A DNA stretch of 64,000 nt from Pseudofabraea citricarpa (lineage: Eukaryota > Ascomycota > Leotiomycetes > Helotiales > Dermateaceae): the NCBI GenBank assembly GCA_029641185.1, contig JAPWGK010000021.1:62001-126000 (forward strand), in the 5' to 3' direction. Shown piece by piece: positions 47,053 to 59,908 of this stretch. Under the pieces are notes generated by a model. It searched no databases. It saw only the letters and a list, made by a program, of their open reading frames with translations, and was not told the DNA's origin. The first letter of the stretch is position 1, and each line of letters starts with the position of its first letter. Position numbers and translations under genes: made by a program.

Positions 47053-49353
47053 ATGGATAACTCAAACCAGCCCCATTCGGCATCGTCTTCTATCATTCAC
47101 AACCCCTTTGAGGATCCAACACCTCGAAATGGTTCCAGTGTTTCCTTCCAATCCGAATCGTCCCAGTCTACTGGACCTGTCATTACCCGTCCACCGGCAG
47201 CTTTGACACTACCTGATGTACCTCCACCCAATACTTCTGAGCCTCGACATCTACATCACGCACGGGGTGAGATACCTCATCGCTTATGGGATGAAGATGA
47301 AGAAGTACCTCGGCGGCCACTTCCACTTCGTCAGACAGCTTCTGACCAAAGAGAACAACCTCAATCAGAAGCTCGTTCTCAATATAGAGAGAATACAGCA
47401 CGAAGACAGCACCATCGTCCAGCACCAAGACCTCCAATCAGTGACGATGAGATCATCACTATTTCTCGGACTGGAGAATTGCCTATTTACGACACTCATC
47501 GAAAGATCTTGAACTCTGGAAGGTTAGCCAGAGGACATCACCATGACAATCATGCTTCAGCTTTGTCTAGTCTATCTTCTAGACTCCCTCTTCCGGAACC
47601 TCTTGATAGAAGTCCTCAGGCAATCAAAAGTGGACGTCGTTGGATCACGGTTACTAAGTGGATTTTTATTTGTGCTCTTATTTGCACCAAGTAAGTGAAC
47701 TCGTGATCAAAGATTTGCACCTGCTAATAATTCTTATAGCACATTTTCAATTTTCGCAACTTGGTGGTGGCCAAAATATTACTACATCTTTTTGCCATTT
47801 ATCACAATCACGGTAGCAATCAATTGCATCATGGTGTTTTCTGTGATCATCCACACCTTGTTACACAAGGCCATTCCAGAAAAGCAATATCTCCCAGAAG
47901 AGCCTGAAAGTATGGTCCTTCTACTACCATGCTACAATGAGACTCAAGAAGAATGTACAAAGTCTCTCGACTCTTTGGTTGACCAAATTTATCTTGAAAA
48001 CCATAAAAAGTCCATTATCATCGTTTGCGATGGTCAAGCGAGGGGTCCCGGAATGGAAAAAACCACCGCTGGATATCTCCTCGAAGATATCTTGACCGAT
48101 GGCCAAGAGACTCGAGAATTCATCCCTGCAGCATACACCTCCTGGGACCACACGGAAATGGATGTCACCATTCAACGCGGAAGCTATGGAGGTATCCCAT
48201 ATTTGTGTATCATCAAGCAGACGAACAAGGGCAAAAGAGATGGCCTCATTTTGATCAGGTCTTTCCTCTGGAACTTCAACATCAGAGCAACCAAGCCAGC
48301 AACTATACTTTCACCATACTTTTTCGGTACCATCACATCATTTTTGACAGATGCCACTTTCAATAAAGTCGATATTTTGATCGGAATGGACGGCGATACC
48401 TTCTTCGAGCCACCATGTATCTCCGAACTCATCAAGCAATCGCACTTCAAGCACACCGTTGGGGTTTGTGGATATGTCACTGTCGACTTCAAAGACTCGT
48501 CTTGGTCTCCTTGGAGTCTTTACCAAAATACAGAGTACACAATTTCACAGTGTCTGCGAAGACTTCATCAGTCGATCGCGACTCACAAAGTGTCTTGCTT
48601 ACCAGGCTGTTGTCAACTGCTCAAGATATGCGAGGAAACCTGTGGAGATCGCATTATGCTTGAACTTTTCGGCTATCACCCAACCGCCAAAGATCATCTA
48701 CTGAAGCAGATCCGAGCTACAGCAAGTGAGGACAGGAATCATGTATGCCTCATGCTATCTGCTTTTCCGAAGTCGCGTACGAGGCAAGCACTTCAAGCAC
48801 GTGCATACACGGATGTTCCCCACACATGGTCTGTTTTTCTGTCACAAAGACGTCGTTGGACATTGGGCGCCACTGCCAACGATCTATTTTTGATCCTCGC
48901 TCCAGGCACCATGTGGTTTGAGCGTATTCTGGCGCTCGCTAACGTGGTGACTTGGTTCTTGAACTTTTTTATTATCGCCTGTCTAGCTAGCTTTATCAAG
49001 GCTTGTACTTGTAAGTGCACACTTCCTCGCTGAACCACCTCTTCATGGTATTGATGAGCTACATAGTCGTTAGTTACGAATTGATCCTCGCCTTTGCGTC
49101 AGTCATGATGGTGCCATTCCTCTATTACGTTCTCGTATTTGTCTGGCAACCACGTGGAGTCAAAGAGCGTGTGCAATATCTCGCAGGACTATGCTTCTAT
49201 TTTTTCCTCGGTCCATTCATGAACGTGCTCGTTCTATGCTATGCTTTATGGAGCATTGATAATTTTGCTTGGGGAAAGACACGGAAGGTTGTGGCGGTGG
49301 TTGACAATGAGAAGATTACAGAGAAGAGTCCTGGCCCTAATGGTCAAGTTTAG
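47053..49353 (+). CDS. Chitin-synthase-like family 2 glycosyltransferase
   Basis: Exons 47053..47690, 47740..49010, 49067..49353; 731 aa. The first 195 residues are polar, Pro/His/Arg-rich and likely cytosolic. Two membrane segments follow (about 196-224 and 227-256), then the GT2 catalytic core: LLPCYNE, VCDGQ, DGD at 430-432, CLPGC at 499-503, a (S)EDR-type acid at 543-545, and QRRRW at 582-586. The C-terminus has several more membrane helices. This ordered set matches processive beta-glycan synthases of the chitin/hyaluronan group, using UDP-sugars at the plasma membrane and extruding the polymer. It is shorter than most fungal chitin synthases. The polymer is unknown; chitin-like or a mixed aminosugar/uronate glycan is possible given the neighbours. 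Confidence 0.88.
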
Positions 49354-50244
49354 GTATAAATTTCTACAGAGGTTTTGGTTTCCTTGGTACTTTTCAGGTT
49401 AAAAGCAGGTCTTAGCCAATGAAACATATTTTTCCTTTTATGAATTTACAACGGACCTTCTACAAAATTCTTGCTTTTGCTGAACTAAATTCTTACACCA
49501 TCATGATCAGTCCATTTGGGCAGTATCATAAGATCGGCGACATTGTCTGACCACAAGTTGCTTCTTCGCCAGTTAACATGATTTTACTAAGAGGTCTAGA
49601 CTCGGACAAAAATAGAGCTTTTACAATTTGTGATTGATCAGCTCACTGTTTGTCGTCTCGCTTGTTGTGCTCACTGGAGGTCGGGCTCGACCGGCATCAG
49701 GTGGTTGACAATTATACGAGGGAAAGGCGTGATACGAACCAGTATGCAGTGAAGTTCCAGGTCGGAAAAAGGACAGAAGTCAATCGATCTGTGGATGGCG
49801 ATTCGAGCCAGGGAGGTGTTTCCACCTTCCAAGGCGGCTGGATACGAAAGGCGTCGGAATCTTGGCGTGCGGGGAATTACAGGCAACAGGAGTAATCCTC
49901 GCCAGGGTGCTCTGGACTTGCATATTTCCTGCCATGGCTGTGGAATATCAGGCTATCGATGCATGCAAGGTCAGTGCAACCATAGTGCAGATTACCTACC
50001 CTGCTCTTGACGTGTCTTTCAGGTATGCCACTTAGCCGAGCCTTGACCACGTTTTGATGCGCTGGGACAGCTACCCTTAGTTTTTTTTCCTGCGCCGGGA
50101 GATCTACTCAAATTGATTGATTGTCCTTGGCAAAGATTTTTTTTCCTCAGAGCTCACACTGTATTTCTCCGTGTTCATATCCTAAATTTTGAATATCTCG
50201 GCCTTTTGTTCAGAAGTGTGGAAAGTTCTTGTCGCCTGTTCACA
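49354..50244. other. Spacer upstream of CE4 gene
   Basis: About 890 bp with only weak short open frames (81 aa or less). Includes the CE4 promoter and leader. Confidence 0.45.
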
Positions 50245-51768
50245 ATGTTGGCTTCACTCGTTTGTATTGCAATTTCTCTGGTTGAAATTGTAGTTGCTCA
50301 TGGAGGATTGAAGATTATGGGGGACTTTGCTGCTGTGCAGGCCCTTCAACCTCGAGCAAGCTTACCCTTCTCCCCGATTCCATTGCATACAGAGGATAGC
50401 ATCCTTGAGGATGTCCTTGACAAACGTGCAGTAAACATGAGGTGTGGAGCACAGAATGGAACTTGTCCGACTGGATATTGGTGAGTTTGTAATCCGCGTT
50501 GTGGAACGGTTGCACAAAGCCAGAGCTGACCAAGAAATCATTAGCTGCTCAATTGGAGGATTCTGGTGAGAACTCAATAACAACGTTCTGCTTTTAAAGA
50601 AGCTGACAAGAATTTTCCAGTGGAAAAGGATATCATTACTGCTCAGGACCAGCATGCCAACTTAGCTATGGAGACAGTTGTGACGGGAACATCTCTCCCC
50701 TTGGCGAATCTACAAGAGATGTCCCACGACCACACCTGGGAAACGTAAGCTATGGTGGTACAGGAGTTTATTTCTGTTCCAAGAAGAACGTTGTTGCATT
50801 GACCTTCGACGACGGGCCATATATCTACACGAATGATTTACTTGACGTGTTAAAACGTTACGATGCAAAGGCAACCTTCTTTCTGACCGGCAACAATATG
50901 GGCAAAGGCGAGATGGACAATGAGACAACCGGCTACCCCCAAATTGTCAAGAGAATGTACGCCGAGGGACATCAACTGGCTAGTCATACTTGGACCCATC
51001 AAAATCTGAGCAACATGACAACAACTCAAAGGGAGAATCAGATGTATTTCAATGAGATGGCTTTTCGCAATATCTTGGGATTATTTCCAACGTATATGCG
51101 GCCACCATACTCAGAGGCTAATAATGCAACTCAAGATATGCTTGCAGATATGGGCTACCATGCCATTTATTACAACATCAATAGCGATGGTAAGTAAACC
51201 TATTGTCCTCTAAATTTTAGCAATTATATCATGGTGCAAATTACTGAAGCCTAAAGCAGATTACAATAACGACACACCTGAGCTGATCCAAAATGCCAAA
51301 GATGAGATCAATGTACAGTTTGCAACGGTGAACGTGACTGCTGGTTACCCTGCGAACTTCATTGAGATAGGACACGATATCCACGAGCAAACAGTATATA
51401 ATCTCACATCATGGACGCTCGAAAGAATGCTTGCTTTGGGCTTCGGTACATCCATCACTGTTGGTGAGTGTTTAGGCGACCCTCCTGAGAATTGGTATCG
51501 AACTGCACCGGGTGCACCTGAAAATGCGGCAGTAAGCAAAAGCCTGGTAAGTGTTTCTGTCAAGTCTTAGCTGGATTTCAGGCAAATTCCTAACATCAAA
51601 TAGGCTGCTATCTCACCCACCCCAATTCCGACCTCTGGTCCTTCTGCTAGCGGATCGCTTGCTGGTGCGGCTGCTACGTCCACGTCACGGGGATCTAAGA
51701 TTGATGGGCACTGTGTTATTCCGATGATGACTTGTATTTTCACATTACTGGCAGTATATACTTTGTAA
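50245..51768 (+). CDS. CE4 polysaccharide deacetylase with CBM18, probable GPI anchor
   Basis: Exons 50245..50480, 50545..50565, 50621..51189, 51260..51546, 51604..51768; 425 aa. A signal peptide (first 18 or so residues) is followed by one CBM18 chitin-binding module (about 67-110) whose Cys pattern is completed by a 21-nt microexon with split TG|C and TG|T codons. The NodB domain has TFDDGP (147-152), the zinc/active-site HTWTH (208-212), RPPYSEAN and a late DIHEQTVYNLT motif. The C-terminal Ser/Ala/Gly linker plus a hydrophobic end (MMTCIFTLLAVYTL) fits a GPI-attachment signal. The enzyme removes acetyl groups from chitin-like GlcNAc polymers at the cell surface. It is convergent with a second CE4 gene 179 bp away. 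Confidence 0.92.
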
Positions 51769-51947
51769 TCCAGATTAAAATTAATTGTAATTAATCTCAA
51801 ATTAAAACTCATTACGACATCCGTCCTTCAAATGCTCAAAATTAAGCGAGAAACTTCCTGCAGCAACATAAAAGTTCACATGAGTCATGACAACATTAAT
51901 ACCCTACAATGCTTGGTGGGTAGCATAAAAAAACAATGCAAGCACCT

Positions 51948-53707
51948 TCAAGTACAAGCACCATAGCTTGGATTGCAACCAGTGCCACAGAATGCCGTAG
52001 TACTTCCGCAGAAGTTGTATCTGGAACAACAGTTGCCAAAAGTGGATCCTTGGCACGTGATTCCCGAACCACATGATCCATCTGTACTGACTCTTGGAGT
52101 TGTAGATGGATTGGCTCTAGAGTGATCAAGAGGAGTTAACAATCTAGACGACAAACTTTTTGGATGCCTAGAAAACAAACCAACTTTAAACATTCAGTGA
52201 AAATTAAAGATGACTTACGGAGTACATGAACCAAAACTGGACTGACAGTATGGACCGCAATGATCGGGTGTACTACCGCAGAATCCATAACGAGAACAGC
52301 AATCTCCATAGGAGGAATTAAGACAAGTCACACCAGATCCACAATGGCCATCAGTACTAACACGCAAGGACGCCGTTGGCGTTGCCGAGGTCGTAGTAGT
52401 GGTTCCTGGTAAGGACGATGTTGGGGAACCGGTTGAACTATGAAAGTCAAAATTGAAGTGTATTTATATCTACAGAAAAACGCTTACACTCCGCAGGTCC
52501 CAAACGTGTCCTGGCATCCAACCCCACAAAAGTCTGTCGTCGATCCACAATGATCGTATTGTGAACAGCAGTTTCCATATGAAGATCCTTGACAAGTCAC
52601 GCCATTAGAACAAGTTCCATCCGTAGAAATGGTCAAAGGTGATGGTGTGCCGCAGTCAGTTGGAGTTCCGGCTGTGCGATACCAATTCTCAGGTGCGTCA
52701 CCAAGACAGGTACCAACCGTGACAGAAGTGCCATATCCATCAGCAGCCATCGTGTCAAGCATGAACTTGGTTAAATTGTAGACGGTCTGATAATGAATAT
52801 CGTGACTCAACACAAGACCATTCGTTGGATGAGGGGCAAAATAGTTTGAGAAGTAGTCTTTGGACGTTTGAATCAAGCTTGGATCATCATTGGCATAGTC
52901 GAAGGTGTCCAAATCGTAGTAGATGACGTGATATCCCAGATCATTCAAACGGCTAAAGCAATCGACATCACAGTCGACATACGGCGGGCGCATGTAGGTT
53001 GGAATGAATCCAACGATGTTGCGAAGAGCCATTTCGTTGTAATACATCTGGTTGTTAAAGTCTGCCAAAGAGAGTGTATTGAGATACGGGTGCGTCCATG
53101 TGTGGCTGGCGATCTGGTGACCTGAATTATGCATTCGCTAATCGGCGATTTAGCAAAGCCAAATTATAACGGAACTTCTGAAATACAAACCTGAATCAAT
53201 GCCGGGTACTCAGAAGCGCAATCAGAAATATCATGGAAGTTATTGCCGGCTTGTAAATGTTAGTTAAATTCCAAAACTGTATTGATGGAACTTACTGATG
53301 AAGAAAGTTGCCTTGGCATTGTATTGGTCAAGGAGATCCAGAATGTCCTTTGTGTAGCTGTAGGGGCCATCATCGAATGTAAGAGCGATTACATTGGACG
53401 ATGTGCATGAATTTATTCGGGTCCCATACGGTACGCTACCAACATGAGGTCTGGCAATTGATGAAGTCGATGCACCTGTCGGAACGGCACCACTCTGACG
53501 CTCAATTATGTTTGGCTGAACTTCAGACGGTGACCACCTTCTGGCAAGATTGTGTGGTGATCGGACAGTGTCAAAGATGTTGCGCGACTTGAGCGCAGCT
53601 AAAGAATTCCCACGATTGAGAATGGCGCCAGTGTCAGCATGAGACGAAACACAGGGGAGGAGGAGTGTTAGGATTGTTAGGAGGGACATGTTCTTCCACT
53701 TGCTCAT
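51948..53707 (-). CDS. Secreted CE4 polysaccharide deacetylase with three CBM18 modules
   Basis: Exons 53296..53707, 53191..53249, 52488..53137, 52219..52437, 51948..52167; 519 aa. Start at MSKWKNMSLL (or the next Met), giving a signal peptide ending near CVSSHA. The NodB domain has TFDDGP (110-115), the splice-restored FFITGNN, HTWTH (169-173), RPPYVDCDVDC and LSHDIHYQTVYNLT. Three CBM18 modules follow, about 328-373, 398-447 and 472-519, each of the form STDGxCGxGxTCxxSxxGxCCSxYxxCG, separated by Ser/Thr/Pro linkers encoded on separate exons. There is no GPI-like tail, so it is likely secreted and chitin-bound. It deacetylates chitin-like polymers. Compared with its neighbour the CBMs sit after, not before, the catalytic domain. 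Confidence 0.92.
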
Positions 53708-55523
53708 GTTAAGTTTCTGTGCGGAATGCAGTACAACCAAAATAGGATTTGAAGCAGGAGGATTTCAAGCTCGAGATTTCTTGGACTGAAAATAAATACT
53801 CCAAGGAAAGAAAGTGTGGAGGCACTAGGTCACAAGGTGAGGCGCCAACGGCATCTAAATAATTAGGTACCTACACAGGTACCCTAACGACGCCATCCAT
53901 ATTAGACGGCACATAATAACACAGTATGGGATAGCGAAAGGTAAACAATGATTCGATGTCTTGTCAGCCATAAAAAGCCATGGCTGACCCTAGAAACCCA
54001 TCTGATAGAACCGAATTCGTATATGATTATCACACTAGTAGAGTGCTCCGCCAACAGATCATTCGTTGCTTGAGAGCAACCTCTAACAAAGTGGATACTG
54101 TATCATCTAAGACATCTCCCACACCCTCTGACGAATTACCATGATGGAGGTCCGGAGAAATGATTCCAGGTTTAGCGATATCCGCCGCTACCACCATCAA
54201 GGCTAGCATGTCTCGTATCAAGCGGAAAGGGCATCGTGTGAAGATAACCTTATCGGTGGTGGATATTATTCGTTCGTGGGGTTCAAGGTTACTGGTAGCA
54301 AGGTATAGGTTGACACCAGTGATGAAATAAGTAGTTATATTCCGTTCGATATGACAACACAGAGAGGCAGTTGGAAGTACCGTGTAAGCTCGCTTCGCGG
54401 TTGCTCCGGGCAACGACTTGTAGACACCACAATATCTTTGTCTCTGTAGCGACCACGTCGGTACCTACTACAATGCGATTGTCTCTGTAGCGACCAAAGC
54501 CTCATCTATATTGCACCTTCTTGTTCGGAATTCTTGTCATTTTGCTGTATCTTTTCCAAGTAATACCTGACGTCAATCAGCTATTCTGTCTGACTCGGCA
54601 TGCTGACTGTGTCATACCGTACGATTGTATAGAAGTCTCTAACTACTAATTCTTGTTGTCATGGCTTCAGTTTAGTTTCGTGGTAGCCTGTACCATAAGA
54701 TTCAGCTGAAAAATACGAGTGGATATGATGGAAACTGGTCCTATGGAGGGCATCTTGACTTTTAGTCTGCCAGTGAAGGCCTCTCAATGCCTTTGAGCCC
54801 CAAAGAGGCTTATTCAAGCACCAGTGCGATGACGCGCCAAGATAGAACTAATGCGGGAAATATTGAATGATCTCGTCAGCGCATTCGGGGATTGTTGCGA
54901 GGCGATCAGAATGCGGGGTATACGGTGTCTGGTACAAGGCCATCTCGGAATCTGGGAAAAACAATTGTCTCCCAATCACGACATTAGCCACCAAACACCG
55001 TCTTCCTGCAGCACGTGGGGTACGTGGCGCCACCTAGAGGGGGGAGGCATTGCCAATTTACAGGCTCTTATGCAGCTACTCAGGCAGTCAGCAGCCCGAT
55101 TCTTCCGCCGTCGTACGCCCATGAAAAGCCACGGTCGAGGCTGTTGCTGCTGCATGATGCTCGTCGTCGTCTACGTTGCTCGTCTGCGGGCTGCGGGCTG
55201 CGGGTGCGTTACGGGCTGGTCGACGAATGACCATTTGCTGTGACACCCGGATTCGTCTCCGATTACCAGTTTAATCAAACTTCAGCTTTCCATTTTTCCA
55301 TAGTACTTGGAGAAGCGAGCTCTCAAGAGACTCTACTGATGGCGCCATCGGAGAAATTCGCATTCCAAATGATGAATAAGAAAACGTCTTGGGAGTAAAA
55401 GACAAGTATTTTGCTCCCTTTCCCGACGTGGCATCAACAGCCGACACATCTCCATTGTGGATCAAGATTTCAGCCCACTCTTTCTTCACTACACCATTTC
55501 CGTTGTCGTATTATCATCCCACG
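53708..55523. other. Gap between CE4 and GH16 genes
   Basis: About 1.8 kb. Contains two copies of TGTCTCTGTAGCGACCA near 54439 and 54482, and a GC-richer patch near 55140-55230 with overlapping open frames (130 aa and 71 aa) that lack motifs. No gene is supported. Confidence 0.45.
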
Positions 55524-56718
55524 ATGTGGTCTTTTTCTCAACTTGTATTGGCTCGGCAAGCCTCGATATGTCTCGTTTTCCTACTACTGGTTGCCTTGTG
55601 TCGAGCTCAAAAGGATAATGGTAAAAAGTGCGATTGCTTCAAGACAGATGGCTCTACGGAAGCTTACTTTAGTTTCCACCGCTTCTTTGACTATCGCGAT
55701 ATCCCGGATCGATTTGTTTCTACGCCATCTGTCCTCACCGATGCATTAAATACCAGCAATGCCGATGCCTCAAGTGAATTCTTTGACGATTCCTCATGGA
55801 CAGACGATTGGGATATACAGACTTGGGACAACAGTGACAGCCTCAACTCTAGCGAGACGGATGCTTCCGTGTTGATGGTTTACTCCAAGAGCAATGTGTA
55901 TATCGGTAAAGTTTCCAGATATGTTCAAGGCTCTGGTGCTGATTATTCCCTGAGCAGAGGCCAACACGGACGGGTCATCTGATTACAACACCTACCTGAC
56001 CTTGCGCACCACTCGAACCCCAGATTTCCAATCTGCAGGGGAGATTGATTCGACAGAAGTTGACTATCAGTACTTGTCGCTGCGCTTCCTTGCCCGTATT
56101 ATCGGCGATGATGGTGCTTGTGCAGGCTTCTTTACGTGGCGCTGTCCTGAGCTTTGTCGATCTCCTTCTTCCCCAGATGTCGAGGAAGCTGATGTTGAGA
56201 TGCTCACGCGTGATTCAATCGACACCGTCCACTTCACCAACCAGCCTTCAGAGTCACCCTCGGGTCGTTTTGTGCCCGAATCGACCAGAAATGAAACGTT
56301 TCCGGAAGGGATGGATCGAACACAATGGAATGAGTATCGGTATGATTGGTTGCCCGGCTTGAGCAGCTGGTATATCAATGGTATCAGTGTTGCTGAGATC
56401 TCATTCCAGGCGCCGAGGAACCCAGCCGGCTTGATAGTCAACATGTGGGGCAATGGAGGAAGTTGGACTGGTAATATGAGCGTCAATGATGCCGCTTATT
56501 TACAGATCCAGTGGATCCAAGTTGCATACAATACGTCAGAAGGTACAACAGAGTCGAGATTAGCTCGCCGTGATGGGGAGTGTCAAAATGTATGTAATAT
56601 CGATACAAATACCACCGCTCCAGGTATACCAGTAGCTGCGGGTATGGGATCGGTAACGAGGCCTGCGTTGGTCTGGTGCTTCACTTTGGTTGTGGTATTA
56701 GCACTTCAGAATATTTGA
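55524..56718 (+). CDS. GH16 glucanase/transglycosylase-like, probable GPI anchor
   Basis: Exons 55524..55905 and 55958..56718; 380 aa. The GAGCAG acceptor joins SNVYIEANTDGSSDYNTYLTLRTTRT, restoring the strand leading to FQSAGEID. The signal peptide (from MWSFSQ) ends near ALCRAQ. The catalytic GH16 signature is E-A-D-V-E at 204-208 (E-x-D-x-E, nucleophile and acid/base). An aromatic strand WNEYRYDWLPGLSSWYING follows, then a linker and a hydrophobic C-terminus (TRPALVWCFTLVVVLALQNI) fitting GPI attachment. GH16 enzymes cleave or transfer beta-1,3(4)-glucans and link glucan to chitin at the wall. The subfamily is uncertain; the extended distance between FQSAGEID and EADVE resembles a fungal-only group. 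Confidence 0.88.
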
Positions 56719-57619
56719 TGGCTAGCCTTATAGATATCCTTACTGCTGCCTTGACCAATTTTTACATTCGTCTGTATGTCCATTCAGGTTTAGTTAATTT
56801 ACAGTTGCTTGGTTCTTTCTACTCTCTTTTTGCTCTTCGACTTAGCTCGTTTAAATCTTGTGATGTAGCCTGAAGTCGTACAACATGTCTTTAACAATAG
56901 AATTGGTTAATACTTCAAATATTTATTTGGGGGCTTATTTTAATCTTACATTATTTGTGCATTTTCTTACAACAAGCTTTTAGTACCTTGAATGTTAGAA
57001 AATAGCATGCTTTCAAATTCTGAAATACTTTATATTAATTATATACTTTGTTGAACTGACAACGTAAAATAATCAACGACAGGTAGTTCTTAACATAAAG
57101 TATAGAGAGAACTAGTTACGATCTTTACAAAGGTTCTCTTGTAACCCGAGGGATCATGTGCCCAGTTGTCAAACAGACAAAACCTAGCCATGTGATGTGA
57201 CATAACCTGTTATGAGTCGGATTTCAGCTAACATATTAAATGCTCTGAGGTGATCTGATAATTCAGACAAAGGGCTTTCTTTCATGAGCTTAAATAGGGA
57301 AAGCACACGGTATTATTGTGATCGCTTGGAAATTCATGAAGAAATGTGTGGCTTTGGAGATAGAAGTTGTGTTTAATGGGGTATGCATAACAATCCGTCT
57401 ACATCCACCTCTGGTGAATATTTTGACTCTTTTCTGCCTATAAATTGTTAAGAAGTTTTTACTTCTCCCACGTCTTCAACCCCCTTCTTCCACGAACTAT
57501 TCACCACCCGAGGCCACAGTTAAGAACCCACCCTGTCGTCGCTAACCACCACCTGCAATCCAACGTTGCTAAACATGAACACTGGCCACGACCGCAATAG
57601 AAAACCAGCGCCAATCACC
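56719..57619. other. AT-rich spacer
   Basis: About 900 bp with no gene; AT-rich 3' region of the GH16 gene, then the promoter and CT-rich leader of the protease-like gene. Confidence 0.45.
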
Positions 57620-59278
57620 ATGGCATCCCATACAGAAATCAATTCAGATGTTCGAGGCTTTCAAAGTGTTGAAGAGCGAGGCCGGTATGGCAGCAAGACG
57701 CTAGACCCTCTAGCTAGCGATAACCCCGACTGTCTCTGGCCCGACAACGTCTTCTTTGCGTATCCGCCGCGCAAGCAATTTTTTGCCTTCCAACAACTAG
57801 GACCAGAAACCTGGATGGAAGAATCAATCTTGGAGGCCCTTAGGGGTATCTATGAGGGCCAGATCCACCCTGCTCTCCTACACATCTTGGAATCGCATGG
57901 CGTCTGGGCTCAGTTCCGAGAGCTACATCCTGTTCGCACGGGATTCGACATTGAAGAAGGCCCAAAGCCTGTGACCCTTGTTATCGTCTTCGAGCACGGC
58001 TCTGTTTCGGTAGATGTTGCTAAGGCCATTGTGACTGAGATTAAGGTACAACTACTACCCTATACATCATGGCCAAGCGAGATGTAAGTCGAATCCGATT
58101 CATCCCGTGTCAATTCTAACATATTACTGACTGTCTCAACCAGCCCCATCTATGTTGATGTCTGCGAACGAAGTACCTGGTTTTCTGACGAAGAAGACCG
58201 AGCCGAAGCCTCGGTGACCAATACCGACCCTCTTGCGATGTACAAGATGCCCAAGGATACCCAACCACTCTTCAAGGCATATCCATACATGTACGAAGAT
58301 TCTCGTCCCCTACCTGGCGCCTCCATCGGTCTCGAAAATCTTCGAAGTACTGCAACAGGATCCTGCTATGTGAGACATGGATCTGATACCTATATGGTAA
58401 CCAATGCACACGCTGTGCACCCAAATAAAGGACAGAGCCCTTACAGATATGTTCCGGGCAACGAGAAACACAGTGTTCTTTCTCCCTCACCGGCTGATCA
58501 TGAGACCATTGTTTCAAGTATCAATCGCAAGATCTCACGATCTACGCCTGGAACAGAGGCGGAAGAGCGATGGAAGGCGTTTTTAACGAAGGCTCAAAAC
58601 TACAATCGCTATTTGGGGTTTTTGGTAGCAACCTCTGGCTTCATAGCCCCTCTCCGAGGAGGCTATCGACAAGATTGGGCATTGATTAAGTGTGAAGAAG
58701 GTTATGAATATGTAAATCGGGTAAGGCTATTCTATTCTCCTCCAGTTACAATTTGCTAACCGTGGCGTTTTATTTCTCAGCACCGCCGTCATGGCTCCAA
58801 CGATGAGGAAATTCTTCAGCTTGAACAAGTCGAACCCTTCATGGTGAAAGCCGGAGTAGACGAATCTTGGATTCTAGAAACCGAAAATCATTTCAGAACC
58901 TCCCCATTATTCAACGGCGTAAGCCCAAACTTGCCGAAGCTTTCTGACCCATACTACTTGAAGCCCCCAAGCGCACGGTCCGGATTCAAAGCTGCCGTAT
59001 GCAATGGCCTAATGCACACCTTAACAAAACACGGCAGAGGCGGTATCACCCGCGAATGGGCTTTCATGTCACCGTTGAATACTGAAATCGTTTCGAGATC
59101 TGGTGATTCTGGATCATGTATCCTAGATCGGAAGTACAAGATCGTGGCGATGCTGTGGGGTGGATGTATGTACCAGGAGAAAAACACAGATATTACATTC
59201 GCAACTCCCTTTACCAGCGTTCTTAGGGATATTGAATCACGAATGGGTTGGGAGCCTGAGAGTCTGAAGTTGCTTTGA
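57620..59278 (+). CDS. Trypsin-fold serine protease-like protein, tandem copy 1
   Basis: Exons 57620..58083, 58144..58720, 58781..59278; 512 aa. Start chosen at MASHTE in a CACCATGG context, matching the start of copy 2; an upstream in-frame Met at 57575 would add 15 residues. The N-terminal about 150 residues (VRGFQSVEERGRYGS...) form a domain I do not recognise, followed by a chymotrypsin-like barrel. A catalytic triad can be placed: His244 in VTNAHAVHP, Asp332 in RQDWALIK, Ser457 in SGDSGSCIL. No signal peptide, so probably intracellular. Function unknown. Confidence 0.83.
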
Positions 59279-59908
59279 GGTTGTTTAAGCTCCGCTTCAC
59301 GTTTCGGCTTGGATATCATTCTTAGGCGCAACGATGCCATCATCCCATCAAAGATAATTAAATGCGAATAGAAATCTGCTTATTCAGAGGTGATCAAGGA
59401 GTTCTGTAATCTTCGCCTTGTGTGTTCACTATAGATCGTGAAAGTTAACTTTAAGGTGCGATTTATTTAGGAGTAATCATAGGGATTCCTCTGGTAAAAT
59501 AAGCTAAATATTCATTGTTGAATAAATGTTCTACATAAGGTCATACTTTTGCTCAGGTAGGTCAGAGGAAATATAACATTGATAGTTTATTTGTAAAACC
59601 AAGTATTAAGAGTTTTCTGATACCTGAATTTTGTTATTTTTCTCATAATTTTCATTTTATAATTACAGAATGCTTCTGAAGAGTATTGTGCTTCTGAAAA
59701 GTCTTTTATAGCAACTAATTTTCGTTTGCAAACCAGTTTGAAATGACCGGTCAATCTTTTATCGCGCCACATGATGCGCTAGCTGGGTTAGTATTCACCT
59801 ACCTACCTAGTAGGTATTCACTGCCTATCACACTTATATAACCTGTCATTGACACCGTAACTACCACCTAAAAACAACCACAACACAACATTAACCTTAT
59901 CAACAACC
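59279..59908. other. Spacer between tandem protease-like genes
   Basis: 630 bp, AT-rich; GTAGGT/ACCTAC words form a small inverted patch at about 59788-59818. No gene. Confidence 0.4.

Noticed and set aside
54848..55243. 130-aa plus open frame near 55.1 kb
   Set aside because: GC-rich local patch with several overlapping frames and no coding signal.
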